The notes beneath the pieces are model-generated. The model saw only the letters and a list, made by a program, of their open reading frames with translations. It was not told the DNA's origin and did not search any database. Of a stretch of 64,000 bases of DNA, positions 20,516 to 32,125 are shown piece by piece; the stretch's first letter is position 1; every line of letters starts with the position of its first letter. The translations under genes were made by a program, and so were the position numbers. Origin of the DNA: Allium sativum (lineage: Eukaryota > Streptophyta > Magnoliopsida > Asparagales > Amaryllidaceae); contig CM060920.1 of NCBI GenBank assembly GCA_030737875.1, positions 475,756,861 to 475,820,860 on the forward strand, read 5' to 3'.

Positions 20516-23500
20516 TGTTGTATATAACGTAGTTGTATATAACAATTATATGATTTTTGTTTGATGATAACAAACAAGTATATATTATCTATAAATGTGT
20601 TTGGTACTGTACTGTTATATATATACATCACAGCAATGAATATAATATTTATATTCAAATAAAATACGACTGTACAGAAATTCAAATATTAACACAGTAT
20701 TTTATTTAAATAGAATATTTTATTTCAATATTCAAACAGTACAACTATTTGTAACTCCACTATTTATACATTCACAGAATATTTGTACTTGTATAAACAG
20801 AATAAAATAGACAAGTTCGTTTGACAACAATAAAATGATATTTTATTTCAATCAAACTTGTTTATTACAGACATCAGTACATTTCATATATACACAGCTC
20901 CTCACTGCAACACTCATATATTCATTCAGTTTACATTTCATATATATCCATTTTCACTTGTATATACAGACACACTGACACTCTGTCCTTGTCTTCTATC
21001 TTCTGTCTTCACAGCTTTCTCTGTCAGTCTAGTCATCTACACCTGTCATACACAGAAACACACACACAGTACACTGCAATAGAAATAAAAATTGAATACA
21101 TGCAGATTTGAATTTTAGTTTTTGAAATTTTATTTGCCTCAGTTTTCTGGTGTGTTTCTCATCACTTTTCTGACTTGATCTGATTTGTATCAGCCTCAAC
21201 ATACTACACTGGTTTGCTGATCAGAACCAGTTGATTCTGATCAGCCACAACACAGTGCAGTAGTCTGCTGATAAAATTCACGTATATACACACATGTATA
21301 CACACACATACGTGCATATATACACATATGTATACGTAAAAGAAAATACATGTCAAACAGCAAAAGTGAACTGTCAAAAATAATCAAAGCTGCTCAAAAC
21401 TTCAAAACTGGTTCAAGCATGTGAACAAGCAAGAGGCAACAGTAAAGTATATGGATGCACAAGTATATATGGTGTACAAGTGCATGGTGCACCTGTGTAA
21501 AGCATGGAGCAGTTCTACATGTACAAGACAGGTCAAAAGAAGAGTGGTAGTACAAACTTTCAAATCAGTAAAAAATGCAACTGCAATGTTCATGGATGAT
21601 ACAAGCATGTATGGTGTGGTGAATGCAACATCAAAAGCAAGCACAAGTGAACAAGGCAACTTCAGAGAGTCAAAAGTGTCGAGGCAGTTTTAAAATGCAA
21701 AACAGCAAGTATGGACCAGCAAAGTTCAAGACAAGTGCAAATGGTTCAAGACAAATAGCAAGTCTCAGGTTTAGCAAGCTCAACCAAAATGGAGCTATGA
21801 CAAAGACATGAACACAACAAAACAGTGTGATTCAACATACACAAATGCATGGCACTAACTAAACAGCAATTCATCAGGTTCAAATTTCTCAAATGATCGA
21901 GCCTACATAAATGAAGCTTGAAAGCATGTGCAGATGCAAATGTGATTCAGCACAAGGCAGAATTGTTTCAGTATGCACTGCAAATTTTTGGATACACATG
22001 GTGCATATAACATGTACAAGTGAACAGTAATGCAATGGTACAACAGTGAGAGATCACATGCTAAGCCAACACAAGACTGCATTCTTATATACATCTAACA
22101 TGGGTAATGGATGGGTATATTCACACAGCATGAATCAAAAACAATGGTGAAAGATTTTCAGCAAACAAATAAGATCAAAACAGGCAGCCGTGTGACATAT
22201 ATATGGTGCACAATTTTTTTCCAATAGCAGATTTTAGCATCAGTGGTTCTCACATTTTACAAGTTGGTCGAGCTCAAGAATGCACAGTTCAAAGCAGCTT
22301 ATAACATGGAAATGAATATACATATTGGTGCATGGGTCAAGAACAACACATAAAACAGAACTGGAAATCATATTTTGGCAAGTTTTTAAAATATGAGAGA
22401 TTTTCCAGTATTGGCAAGTATTCTTTTGAAAATATGATTTCCAGCAAAAACAGTTTTTCAAAAGTGGCAATATATAGAATATGTTTTGGCAAGAAATTTT
22501 TTTTCTGGAAATTAATCTTTTTAGGAACCAAAAATGGCAAGAATCAGTTTTGAATTGCAAATGGATTTTTCAATATTCAGCAAGCTTTTATCACAATTCA
22601 ATCACAAATCCACGGCATAATTTCAAGGGTCTTAAAAGCAGAGTAAATCAATTGGAAAATCAAGGCAAAAACAGGAAACAAATCATTTTTGCATTCAATA
22701 CTCTTCCAGCAAATTCGACAGGAGGTTTCCAGGAAAATCAAAGTGTAATTGGGAATAATTAATTCAAGTTTTTTTTTCAGGAAATTCGCAAGCCTTTTAA
22801 GGCATGAAATCACAAGTTTATCTCCAGAAGATCACACATGTTTATCAAGGCCGAATTTATCAGCAAAAGCAAAAGGGGGAAACACGCCATCAATCAGGCC
22901 AAGTCACACACGTGAAATCAGAGAATTTAATAGGAATTTTGTTATCCCTATTTAAACAACCTTTACATCACAGGCAATTATCGATCAAAAACCACAAACA
23001 AGAGAACATAGATAATCGAAATCCAACACAACGAAATTCACAGAGCAGACAGAGAATTAAAAAATTACTCACAATCGATTTCGATCAGAAACCCTAGCCA
23101 TCAGAATTCCCAATCAACCGATGATACAAGCCACCAGAGATTGAAGCCAAAAGACACGAGAATCAGAGTATCATATTTCATCAATTAAAGCATCACGATT
23201 CAGGGATTTGAAGAAACCCTAGTTTCTTTTGTCAGAGCCGCCATTGTCTTAAGAGAGAAAGAGGATCGGGCAAGAATGAAAAGAAATGGGCCGACCAAAG
23301 TCTTTAGGGCTTAGGGATTTATAATTAAAAAGGGGATGACCCTCTTTTCTTTAACTCCAAGGCTTTTCTTTTTATTTTAATTTCTCTTATTCATTGTATT
23401 GTATTTGTTTTAAAAAATTGTCGAACAGTTTTTTTTCTAGAGTCTGTAAAATTCTAGAGGAATTAGTCAAGGAGTTGACTGTCAGTTTCAGAGTCTGTAA

Positions 23501-23847
23501 ATCTGAGTTACGAGTTACAGGGTTTGTAATTCGGGAAATCTGATCTAGGGGTTTAGATCAGTCTAGGGATTTGAGCGTAGGGTTAGAATAGGAGCAGGGT
23601 TTGCGAGTGTACATGGTCTTGTATGCGGGATCTGTTCTATCACCTAGTAGAAACCTTAGAAATGCAGCAGTAGGCAGGGTTTTGCCGAAGCTGGGTATAT
23701 CTGTGTGTGATTTATTTTCTGCATTTCTGTTTTCTGCTATTTTCTGTGATCAGTTTATTATTATATATCTCGTTAAGTTTTTTAATTCAGTTAAAAACTG
23801 TGAAAAACCCTATTCACCCCCCCTCTAGGGTTATTCTAGATCCAACA
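20516..23847 (+). repeat. SIRE-like 5' LTR (3332 bp)
   Basis: It runs from TGTTGTATATAACG to CTAGATCCAACA. It holds a TA/CA-rich stretch (21279-21330), many short CAAAA-rich repeats, and two AAACCCTA telo-box motifs near 23090 and 23214 followed by GCCGCCATTGTC, an arrangement like a plant 5' leader. The TATA box is uncertain (CTATTTAAAC near 22950 is one candidate). Small ORFs within it are not coding. Confidence 0.95.
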
Positions 23848-23849
23848 AG

Positions 23850-23861
23850 TGGTATCAGAGC
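23850..23861 (+). promoter_or_regulatory. SIRE-like primer binding site (initiator Met tRNA)
   Basis: TGGTATCAGAGC two bases after the 5' LTR, the same primer type as in Gypsy-1. Confidence 0.93.
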
Positions 23862-23884
23862 GGGTATTCTTTAACTCTAGAGAA

Positions 23885-25342
23885 ATGGTGAATCCTTGTT
23901 GTCAGTCGATAGAGAGTCAGTCCAATTCATCTCCAACTATTTTCACTGGAACAGATTTTTTAAACTGGAAATCCAGAATGGAATTTTATTTGAAATCTGT
24001 TAATATTAAATGTTGGGATGTTGTTATCAATGGGTACGATATGGTAGATAAAATTTTTAATTCTCGTGCTACACATATTCTATATTCTTATCTTGACGAT
24101 GATCAATACAGTCTGATCTCCCATTGTTTAACTGCGCAGGAAATCTGGATAGCACTCAATACAAAGTTTGGACAAATTGACAACTGCGGCTCAAAACCAG
24201 AGAAAGTCAACTCAGATTCAGAAGTCTGTTTAACAGGGTTTACAAATGAAAATTCAGAAGGATCAGATGATGAAGAATCAACAGATGCTGAAGTTGAAAA
24301 TTTCTCTTACGAAGATTTGGTTTATATGTGTGTTGATTTAACTAAATCTGTTGATAAACTCAAATCTAAAAACAAATCTTTGAAATCTGGGAATTCTGAG
24401 TTGACCAGCAAAATTGATTATTTGGAATCACAGCTTGAATATTTTAAAAATTCTTCAAATTCAGATTGCAAAAATTGTTTGAAATTGAAAACCAATCTTG
24501 TTCATCTCAGTAAAAATATTCAAAAGTTTGAAAAGGAAATTCTGATCTTAAAAGAAAACAAGATTGAATTATCAAGGTTGAATAACTTTTTACAAAAGGA
24601 ATTTGAAATTTTTAAGACTGACATATATTCCAAATTTGAAATTGCTGAAAATGAAAATTTGGTGAAAAGTGGTTTGATCTTGAAAGAACTTGAAAATGAG
24701 ATTGAAAAATACAAGAATTTTGAGTCTGAAAAACAAAAACGATTTGAACTTGAAATTTCTGAATCCCAAGTCAAAATTAAATTGCTTGAAAATGAGAATT
24801 TGGTTTTGAAACAGTTCAATGCTGAACAAAAGATCGCTATAAATAATTGCTCAAATTTATTACAAGAAAATAGCGATCTGAAATCCAAAATCCAACGATT
24901 AGAATCAACATTGGATAAATTTTCTAATGGGGAAAAATCGTTGAATATGCTGTTACAAAACCAAGTTTATAGTGGAAATAAATCTGGTCTTGGATTCGGG
25001 AAAACTGATGTTTTTAGAAATCAAAATTCTTGTGATTTTAAACATCCCTCAAATCACTTTAGAAATGTTTGTTTTGAAAGTTTTAAATCTGAAAACTTCA
25101 AAGGATTTGTAAATCACAATCGAGATGAGATTTTGCTTTATAACAAACCATTTAAACATTCTTGGATCCCAAATAAAAATAAAACGACTTCAACTAAATT
25201 CAAACAGATTTGGATTCCAAAAGGTACAAAGGTAAATTTAGATGGTTTGTTATATAGACAGGTTTGGGTACCAAAAGTAGTAAACACATATCAGAGTGGT
25301 TTTACAAATTTTGTTAGACCACTCGATCCTTTAAACTGTTAG
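23885..25342 (+). CDS. Gag-like protein of the SIRE-like element (485 aa, intact)
   Basis: The first ATG after the PBS (23885) opens 485 codons to TAG 25340-25342. Residues 1-110 match the Copia/SIRE gag start (FTGTDFLNWKSRMEFYLKS, then CWDVV.NGY, and a helical part ending LTAQEIWIALNTKFG). An acidic hinge (SEGSDDEESTDAEVE) leads to about 200 residues of Lys/Glu/Leu-rich coiled coil. The C-terminal part repeats a W-I/V-P-K motif (HSWIPN, KQIWIPKG, RQVWVPK), as in SIRE gags. No CCHC knuckle is seen, although this lineage normally has one. The coiled coil is probably for self-assembly; RNA packaging would need another route or a helper Gag. Base use is AT-rich, like the rest of the element. It is the only long intact ORF in the window. 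Confidence 0.85.
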   Translation: MVNPCCQSIESQSNSSPTIFTGTDFLNWKSRMEFYLKSVNIKCWDVVINGYDMVDKIFNSRATHILYSYLDDDQYSLISHCLTAQEIWIALNTKFGQIDNCGSKPEKVNSDSEVCLTGFTNENSEGSDDEESTDAEVENFSYEDLVYMCVDLTKSVDKLKSKNKSLKSGNSELTSKIDYLESQLEYFKNSSNSDCKNCLKLKTNLVHLSKNIQKFEKEILILKENKIELSRLNNFLQKEFEIFKTDIYSKFEIAENENLVKSGLILKELENEIEKYKNFESEKQKRFELEISESQVKIKLLENENLVLKQFNAEQKIAINNCSNLLQENSDLKSKIQRLESTLDKFSNGEKSLNMLLQNQVYSGNKSGLGFGKTDVFRNQNSCDFKHPSNHFRNVCFESFKSENFKGFVNHNRDEILLYNKPFKHSWIPNKNKTTSTKFKQIWIPKGTKVNLDGLLYRQVWVPKVVNTYQSGFTNFVRPLDPLNC

Positions 25343-28275
25343 GTACCAAAGGAGGCTGAGGAACTGCTATGCTGAAAAGAGATTGATTTCAAGTTGCTCT
25401 ATATTTCTGTATTTTTTACAGTACCTCAGCCAAGACTGATGAGTCAGAGATTCTGGTTTACACTGATTTCAGGTATGATCTCTGAACTTGTCCTTGTAAA
25501 TAATTTTTTTTTTAATCTCTTGTTTATTTCTTCTTCTATCTCTCTTCTGTTTATTTTCTTTTTCTGTTTGATTTGTCACTGTCATATCATTTTAACTTCT
25601 TGGGCTTCCTTAACTTCTAATTACAGTAGTCATGATCTTCTGGAAACTCTCTTTAGTTGAATAAAATTCTGAGGTGTTAATCATTTCCATATCCTGAATT
25701 TAATCTTGTAAATATCTGCAATTGTTTTTGAGACCTTTTTTATTTCTGAATTCATAATAATGTTGATGTATTCTTATCATATCTTGAACACTGTTAATTT
25801 GAATTCTAATTTTTTTTTGAAGATCTGAATATTTAATGAAATGTCACACACCTTTGTTGTTCTGAGTTTATTCTAATTCATTTTAGAAAAGCTCAAAATA
25901 TTATACTCATTACAACACTCTGTTATTTATCAGTTGTGATAATTTCATTGATTTTCAGATTGGCTTGTATCAGTGATACATCTTGGAATTTATCTTTATT
26001 CATGACCATTATATTGAAATATGTTTGTTTGAAATCATCTGAAATTCTAGATATTTTGAATATCACACACCTCTTATTTTTTTTTAAATTGTCAATCTTG
26101 TGTGACTGATTCATTATATCCCAAAACTTTACATTGATTCATGTGATTTCAAATAAATAATCCCGATCATGAATATTTTCAAATTTGATGTAAATGACCT
26201 GAAATTTCTTTTGGGCTTGTCAGAAATAGTTTGAGAAATTCTTGAAAATGTTCTTTTTGAAAATGGTCTTTGAAAATCATTGTTATTTCATGATTATTTG
26301 ATTTGAATATATGTTTGTTTAAAACCATTTGAAATTATTGATTTATTGGATCTCACACATATCTTGAATCTGAAATATAACCTGGTGTGATTGATTCATT
26401 AAATCCTAATACTTTTACATTTCTTCAAATGATTTAAAATAGAGTATATTTGCAAATCTTGGATCATGAACCACCTTATGTGACCAACATCTTGACAAGT
26501 CTGTTGTGATACTGATTTCTCTGTGCTGCTCTGATACTGTTTTTGAAAAATGTTTGTTTTTGGAATCATGCTGCTCTGATTATAAGAAATTGTTTTGTAA
26601 ATATTTTTTTTGGACTGCTTGCTTTGGTATCAAAGATTTATCGTGTTCTGATAAATGAAATTTGTGTGCTTGGGTTGCTTGCTTTGTAATTAAGTCTTTT
26701 CTGTTGACTGAGGTACCATTGTTTGCCACCGGGGTGTCATTAAAATCCTTGAGAAAGCGAGAACATTTGGTATCAGAAGCGCCTTATATTTGTCACATCC
26801 ATCTGTTCTGATTTTTCACTTTGTAGAGACACCATGTGGTATCAGTTTAAAAGTGCTGCATATTTTTTTGCTGTATATATGTATTTTTCCCTCTTGTCAT
26901 GCATAGATCAGCATATTACTCTTGTAATTGATTTTCAGTTTTAAAATTATTTATTGATTATTCATTCAGAAATTGAAATCAATATCCAAATTGAACTGCA
27001 TTTAGAATTCATCAAAATTATTATCAGATTTTGAAATTGTGATGAATTGTGACTGCAATATATTTCACAACAAGAGGAAATTTTATTTGGATTTTCATGA
27101 TGGTTGAATATTTATTATAATATCTTTGAACTGGCAATTATTTTTCGACCATCCTCATTATCTATCATCATTCTATCATCCATGATAATTTTTTTTATAA
27201 ATGTGGAGAGTTTAATATTTTTAAAAAAAAAAAAAAATCGTCTTGAATGAACAATGAAAATATTTGCGATGGAATTGTGGTTATGTTATTTTTTCAGAAT
27301 TAGTGTCAATTGAAAATTTTCAATAATCCCGGTACAGTTGGTCATATTTCATAATATAATTAATTTAGAAATTTAATTCACAGTCCATTTCTGTACCTAC
27401 CACATTTTCTATCATCCATATATTGGTTTTATACCAAGGAGTGTTTCTTTTTAAAAGATGAAATGATAAATATATATAAGTGTGTCTCTAACCTCATTTA
27501 AAAATCCAAGCTCTGGTCATGCATGGTTAAGAGACGACTTATAATTTAAGCTGCGACTGACCTCATTTAAAAATCCAAGCTCTGGTTATGCGTGGTCAGT
27601 GTGCTCTTAAATAAAAAAAAAAAAAAAAAAAAATTGAAATTCTCCTTGGTGTGTAAAAACCAGCCTATCAATCCATCTTTCTAATCTGTGAAATGTGTTG
27701 AAATTTTATGACATATTATGATTTGTTGATTGATAGATATTGGAATTTGAGATTATTCGATTTTGTCATTTAAATTGAATTTATAATTATAAGTCCGAAT
27801 CCATCACTATTTTTGAACTCATTTTTATAAAAATTTTGGAAATAATTGGAAATGAATTGTTTTTAAAACTCTCTCCATTTCTTATAAAATTCATCGTATA
27901 TACGTCATTTTCTACAATGTGAAATATGCCACCTGTTCTTAGAATATTATGATTTTTGTTTGACTGATTGAAATTTATGATGACCATTCTTCCTTTTTAG
28001 CTGAAATTATATTTTTAGTCATTTTTCATCTGTATTTTGAAATCTGTATCCTTTTGATGATAACAAAAGGGGGAGAATGGATTAGATTTTGATTTATGAG
28101 TGAATATTTTATAAATATTTTTAATTTTGAAAATTTAATTATTCATACATTTCACCCATGCATAGTTATAGGGGGAGTTTTTGTTGTAGGGGGAGCATTT
28201 AAATAGGGGGAGTTCAAATATTCACGAACAAACACATTTATTATATTCAAAATCTTTTATTTGTTTGTCATCATC
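25343..28275 (+). other. Non-coding internal region of the SIRE-like element
   Basis: About 2.9 kb, AT-rich, with many stops in all frames and no recognisable pol. It holds a poly-A run (27613-27633), two copies of CCTCATTTAAAAATCCAAGC at 27491-27510 and 27561-27580 (period about 70 bp), and several TGGTATCAG words (26767, 26837) like PBS fragments. This fits an element of the LARD type, in which the pol region is replaced by other sequence. Confidence 0.8.
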
Positions 28276-28288
28276 AAAAGGGGGAGAT
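28068..28288 (+). promoter_or_regulatory. SIRE-like PPT and four upstream PPT-like GGGGGAG tracts
   Basis: AAAAGGGGGAGA at 28277-28288 directly precedes the 3' LTR and is the PPT. GGGGGAG also occurs near 28069, 28171, 28189 and 28206. A GTTTGTCATCATCA at 28263-28276 is nearly the inverse of TGATGATAACAAAC at 28335-28348, so the PPT and LTR start can lie in the loop of a hairpin. Confidence 0.75.
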
Positions 28289-31200
28289 TGTTGTATATAA
28301 CGTAGTTGTATATAACAATTATATGATTTTTGTTTGATGATAACAAACAAGTATATATTATCTATAAATGTGTTTGGTACTGTACTGTTATATATATACA
28401 TCACAGCAATGAATATAATATTTATATTCAAATAAAATACGACTGTACAGAAATTCAAATATTAACACAGTATTTTATTTAAATAGAATATTTTATTTCA
28501 ATATTCAAACAGTACAACTATTTGTAACTCCACTATTTATACATTCACAGAATATTTGTACTTGTATAAACAGAATAAAATAGACAAGTTCGTTTGACAA
28601 CAATAAAATGATATTTTATTTCAATCAAACTTGTTTATTACAGACATCAGTACATTTCATATATACACAGCTCCTCACTGCAACACTCATATATTCATTC
28701 AGTTTACATTTCATATATATCCATTTTCACTTGTATATACAGACACACTGACACTCTGTCCTTGTCTTCTATCTTCTGTCTTCACAGCTTTCTCTGTCAG
28801 TCTAGTCATCTACACCTGTCATACACAGAAACACACACACAGTACACTGCAATAGAAATAAAAATTGAATACATGCAGATTTGAATTTTAGTTTTTGAAA
28901 TTTTATTTGCCTCAGTTTTCTGGTGTGTTTCTCATCACTTTTCTGACTTGATCTGATTTGTATCAGCCTCAACATACTACACTGGTTTGCTGATCAGAAC
29001 CAGTTGATTCTGATCAGCCACAACACAGTGCAGTAGTCTGCTGATAAAATTCACGTATATACACACATGTATACACACACATACGTGCATATATACACAT
29101 ATGTATACGTAAAAGAAAATACATGTCAAACAGCAAAAGTGAACTGTCAAAAATAATCAAAGCTGCTCAAAACTTCAAAACTGGTTCAAGCATGTGAACA
29201 AGCAAGAGGCAACAGTAAAGTATATGGATGCACAAGTATATATGGTGTACAAGTGCATGGTGCACCTGTGTAAAGCATGGAGCAGTTCTACATGTACAAG
29301 ACAGGTCAAAAGAAGAGTGGTAGTACAAACTTTCAAATCAGTAAAAAATGCAACTGCAATGTTCATGGATGATACAAGCATGTATGGTGTGGTGAATGCA
29401 ACATCAAAAGCAAGCACAAGTGAACAAGGCAACTTCAGAGAGTCAAAAGTGTCGAGGCAGTTTTAAAATGCAAAACAGCAAGTATGGACCAGCAAAGTTC
29501 AAGACAAGTGCAAATGGTTCAAGACAAATAGCAAGTCTCAGGTTTAGCAAGCTCAACCAAAATGGAGCTATGACAAAGACATGAACACAACAAAACAGTG
29601 TGATTCAACATACACAAATGCATGGCACTAACTAAACAGCAATTCATCAGGTTCAAATTTCTCAAATGATCGAGCCTACATAAATGAAGCTTGAAAGCAT
29701 GTGCAGATGCAAATGTGATTCAGCACAAGGCAGAATTGTTTCAGTATGCACTGCAAATTTTTGGATACACATGGTGCATATAACATGTACAAGTGAACAG
29801 TAATGCAATGGTACAACAGTGAGAGATCACATGCTAAGCCAACACAAGACTGCATTCTTATATACATCTAACATGGGTAATGGATGGGTATATTCACACA
29901 GCATGAATCAAAAACAATGGTGAAAGATTTTCAGCAAACAAATAAGATCAAAACAGGCAGCCGTGTGACATATATATGGTGCACAATTTTTTTCCAATAG
30001 CAGATTTTAGCATCAGTGGTTCTCACATTTTACAAGTTGGTCGAGCTCAAGAATGCACAGTTCAAAGCAGCTTATAACATGGAAATGAATATACATATTG
30101 GTGCATGGGTCAAGAACAACACATAAAACAGAACTGGAAATCATATTTTGGCAAGTTTTTAAAATATGAGAGATTTTCCAGTATTGGCAAGTATTCTTTT
30201 GAAAATATGATTTCCAGCAAAAACAGTTTTTCAAAAGTGGCAATATATAGAATATGTTTTGGCAAGAAATTTTTTTTCTGGAAATTAATCTTTTTAGGAA
30301 CCAAAAATGGCAAGAATCAGTTTTGAATTGCAAATGGATTTTTCAATATTCAGCAAGCTTTTATCACAATTCAATCACAAATCCACGGCATAATTTCAAG
30401 GGTCTTAAAAGCAGAGTAAATCAATTGGAAAATCAAGGCAAAAACAGGAAACAAATCATTTTTGCATTCAATACTCTTCCAGCAAATTCGACAGGAGGTT
30501 TCCAGGAAAATCAAAGTGTAATTGGGAATAATTAATTCAAGTTTTTTTTTCAGGAAATTCGCAAGCCTTTTAAGGCATGAAATCACAAGTTTATCTCCAG
30601 AAGATCACACATGTTTATCAAGGCCGAATTTATCAGCAAAAGCAAAAGGGGGAAACACGCCATCAATCAGGCCAAGTCACACACGTGAAATCAGAGAATT
30701 TAATAGGAATTTTGTTATCCCTATTTAAACAACCTTTACATCACAGGCAATTATCGATCAAAAACCACAAACAAGAGAACATAGATAATCGAAATCCAAC
30801 ACAACGAAATTCACAGAGCAGACAGAGAATTAAAAAATTACTCACAATCGATTTCGATCAGAAACCCTAGCCATCAGAATTCCCAATCAACCGATGATAC
30901 AAGCCACCAGAGATTGAAGCCAAAAGACACGAGAATCAGAGTATCATATTTCATCAATTAAAGCATCACGATTCAGGGATTTGAAGAAACCCTAGTTTCT
31001 TTTGTCAGAGCCGCCATTGTCTTAAGAGAGAAAGAGGATCGGGCAAGAATGAAAAGAAATGGGCCGACCAAAGTCTTTAGGGCTTAGGGATTTATAATTA
31101 AAAAGGGGATGACCCTCTTTTCTTTAACTCCAAGGCTTTTCTTTTTATTTTAATTTCTCTTATTCATTGTATTGTATTTGTTTTAAAAAATTGTCGAACA

Positions 31201-31621
31201 GTTTTTTTTCTAGAGTCTGTAAAATTCTAGAGGAATTAGTCAAGGAGTTGACTGTCAGTTTCAGAGTCTGTAAATCTGAGTTACGAGTTACAGGGTTTGT
31301 AATTCGGGAAATCTGATCTAGGGGTTTAGATCAGTCTAGGGATTTGAGCGTAGGGTTAGAATAGGAGCAGGGTTTGCGAGTGTACATGGTCTTGTATGCG
31401 GGATCTGTTCTATCACCTAGTAGAAACCTTAGAAATGCAGCAGTAGGCAGGGTTTTGCCGAAGCTGGGTATATCTGTGTGTGATTTATTTTCTGCATTTC
31501 TGTTTTCTGCTATTTTCTGTGATCAGTTTATTATTATATATCTCGTTAAGTTTTTTAATTCAGTTAAAAACTGTGAAAAACCCTATTCACCCCCCCCTCT
31601 AGGGTTATTCTAGATCCAACA
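28289..31621 (+). repeat. SIRE-like 3' LTR (3333 bp)
   Basis: Copy of 20516-23847; one extra C in the run before CTCTAGGGTT is the only difference seen. Ends CCAACA followed by the AAATT target copy. Confidence 0.95.
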
Positions 31622-31626
31622 AAATT

Positions 31627-31791
31627 GGCCCTAGGCGCCTGCACCGCTGCACCACCACCATTTGCAGCATTAGGGGCTGCCATCTGAACATCCCTAAGCG
31701 TCTCTCTCATGAAGTCAGTGAACATCGTCCTCATATAAGGAGCATTCCTATTATTGGCTTCTGAACCAGTATTCCTTGTATGTCGGATCAT
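31627..31791 (-). pseudogene. Gypsy-1 gag N-terminal fragment
   Basis: The ATG at 31789-31791 opens MIRHTRNTGSEANN...YMRTMFTDFMRETLRDVQ, then an Ala/Gly-rich stretch ending in RAN at the SIRE insertion point. Joined through the AAATT target, gag resumes at 20510 with AKLCKDYTSLGG. The leader between PBS and ATG is about 200 bp and includes a TA microsatellite at 31878-31896. Confidence 0.8.
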
Positions 31792-31988
31792 CGTTCAATC
31801 TGTAAGGAGAAAACGATTAACCATCTCTTTAGTGGTGCCAGTGCAGTGCGACTCCATCCTTAGATATACTAATAGCGTATATATATATATATATAACTTT
31901 TGAAAACCCAAAATATAACAAATATGCGCTCTCATATACGTACTATCTCTCCCTGTTGTCTTTTCCTAGGTTAACTACGCAACCTAAA

Positions 31989-32000
31989 GCTCTGATACCA
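31989..32000 (-). promoter_or_regulatory. Gypsy-1 primer binding site (initiator Met tRNA)
   Basis: The minus strand reads TGGTATCAGAGC two bases after the end of the 5' LTR. This is the complement of the 3' end of plant initiator tRNA-Met. Confidence 0.9.
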
Positions 32001-32002
32001 AG

Positions 32003-32125
32003 TGTGACGGCCCGCCCTGCACCAGCCAACATTTCCAATGAAAGTGCGTTGTGCCAATGCCCGACTAGCACGGAACGGTCGCCAAAGAAAGGAAAAGAAG
32101 GGAATTTGAACTAACAAGGAACCTT
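32003..32125 (-). repeat. Gypsy-1 5' LTR remnant
   Basis: TGTGACGGCCCGCCC and the next 110 bp match 13615-13735 with few changes. Similarity ends at AAGGAACCT near 32125, where Copia-1 sequence begins. About 2.4 kb of this LTR is missing. Confidence 0.85.

Larger units (their letters stand above)
20516..31621 (+). mobile_element. SIRE-like non-autonomous LTR retrotransposon, complete and young
   Basis: An 11,106-bp element with LTRs 20516-23847 and 28289-31621, a PBS, one gag-like ORF, a 2.9 kb non-coding region and a PPT. The 5-bp target AAATT is duplicated at 20511-20515 and 31622-31626, inside Gypsy-1 gag. Features in the two LTRs recur at a constant offset of 7773; the only difference I found is one extra C in the C-run near the 3' end of the second LTR. 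No protease, integrase, RT or RNase H is present, so it depends on a helper. Near-identical LTRs mean a very recent insertion. Confidence 0.95.
13615..32125 (-). mobile_element. Gypsy-1: Ty3/Gypsy chromovirus-like element, split by a SIRE insertion
   Basis: Minus-strand element with 3' LTR (13615-16139), PPT, pol and gag running leftwards from a PBS at 31989-32000, and only 123 bp of its 5' LTR (32003-32125). Gag is interrupted between 20515 and 31622 by a younger LTR element. Domain order (gag, zinc knuckles, PR, RT, RNase H, IN, then a chromodomain-like end) is that of Ty3/Gypsy chromoviruses; the C-terminal KLVKVQWGEN..TWETEESIRESHPELF resembles the Tekay/Del group. Several stops and frameshifts make it inactive. 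The target duplication cannot be checked because the outer part of the 5' LTR is missing. Confidence 0.85.

Noticed and set aside
20858..23097. Several small open frames in the SIRE-like LTR, all repeated at 28631-30870
   Set aside because: They repeat only because the LTR repeats, overlap each other on both strands and show no protein pattern.
24520..24888. Minus-strand frame opposite the SIRE-like gag
   Set aside because: A shadow of the Lys/Glu-rich coiled coil (Phe/Ser-rich on the opposite strand).
26767..26848. TGGTATCAG words as further primer binding sites
   Set aside because: Not next to any LTR end and incomplete; probably remnants.
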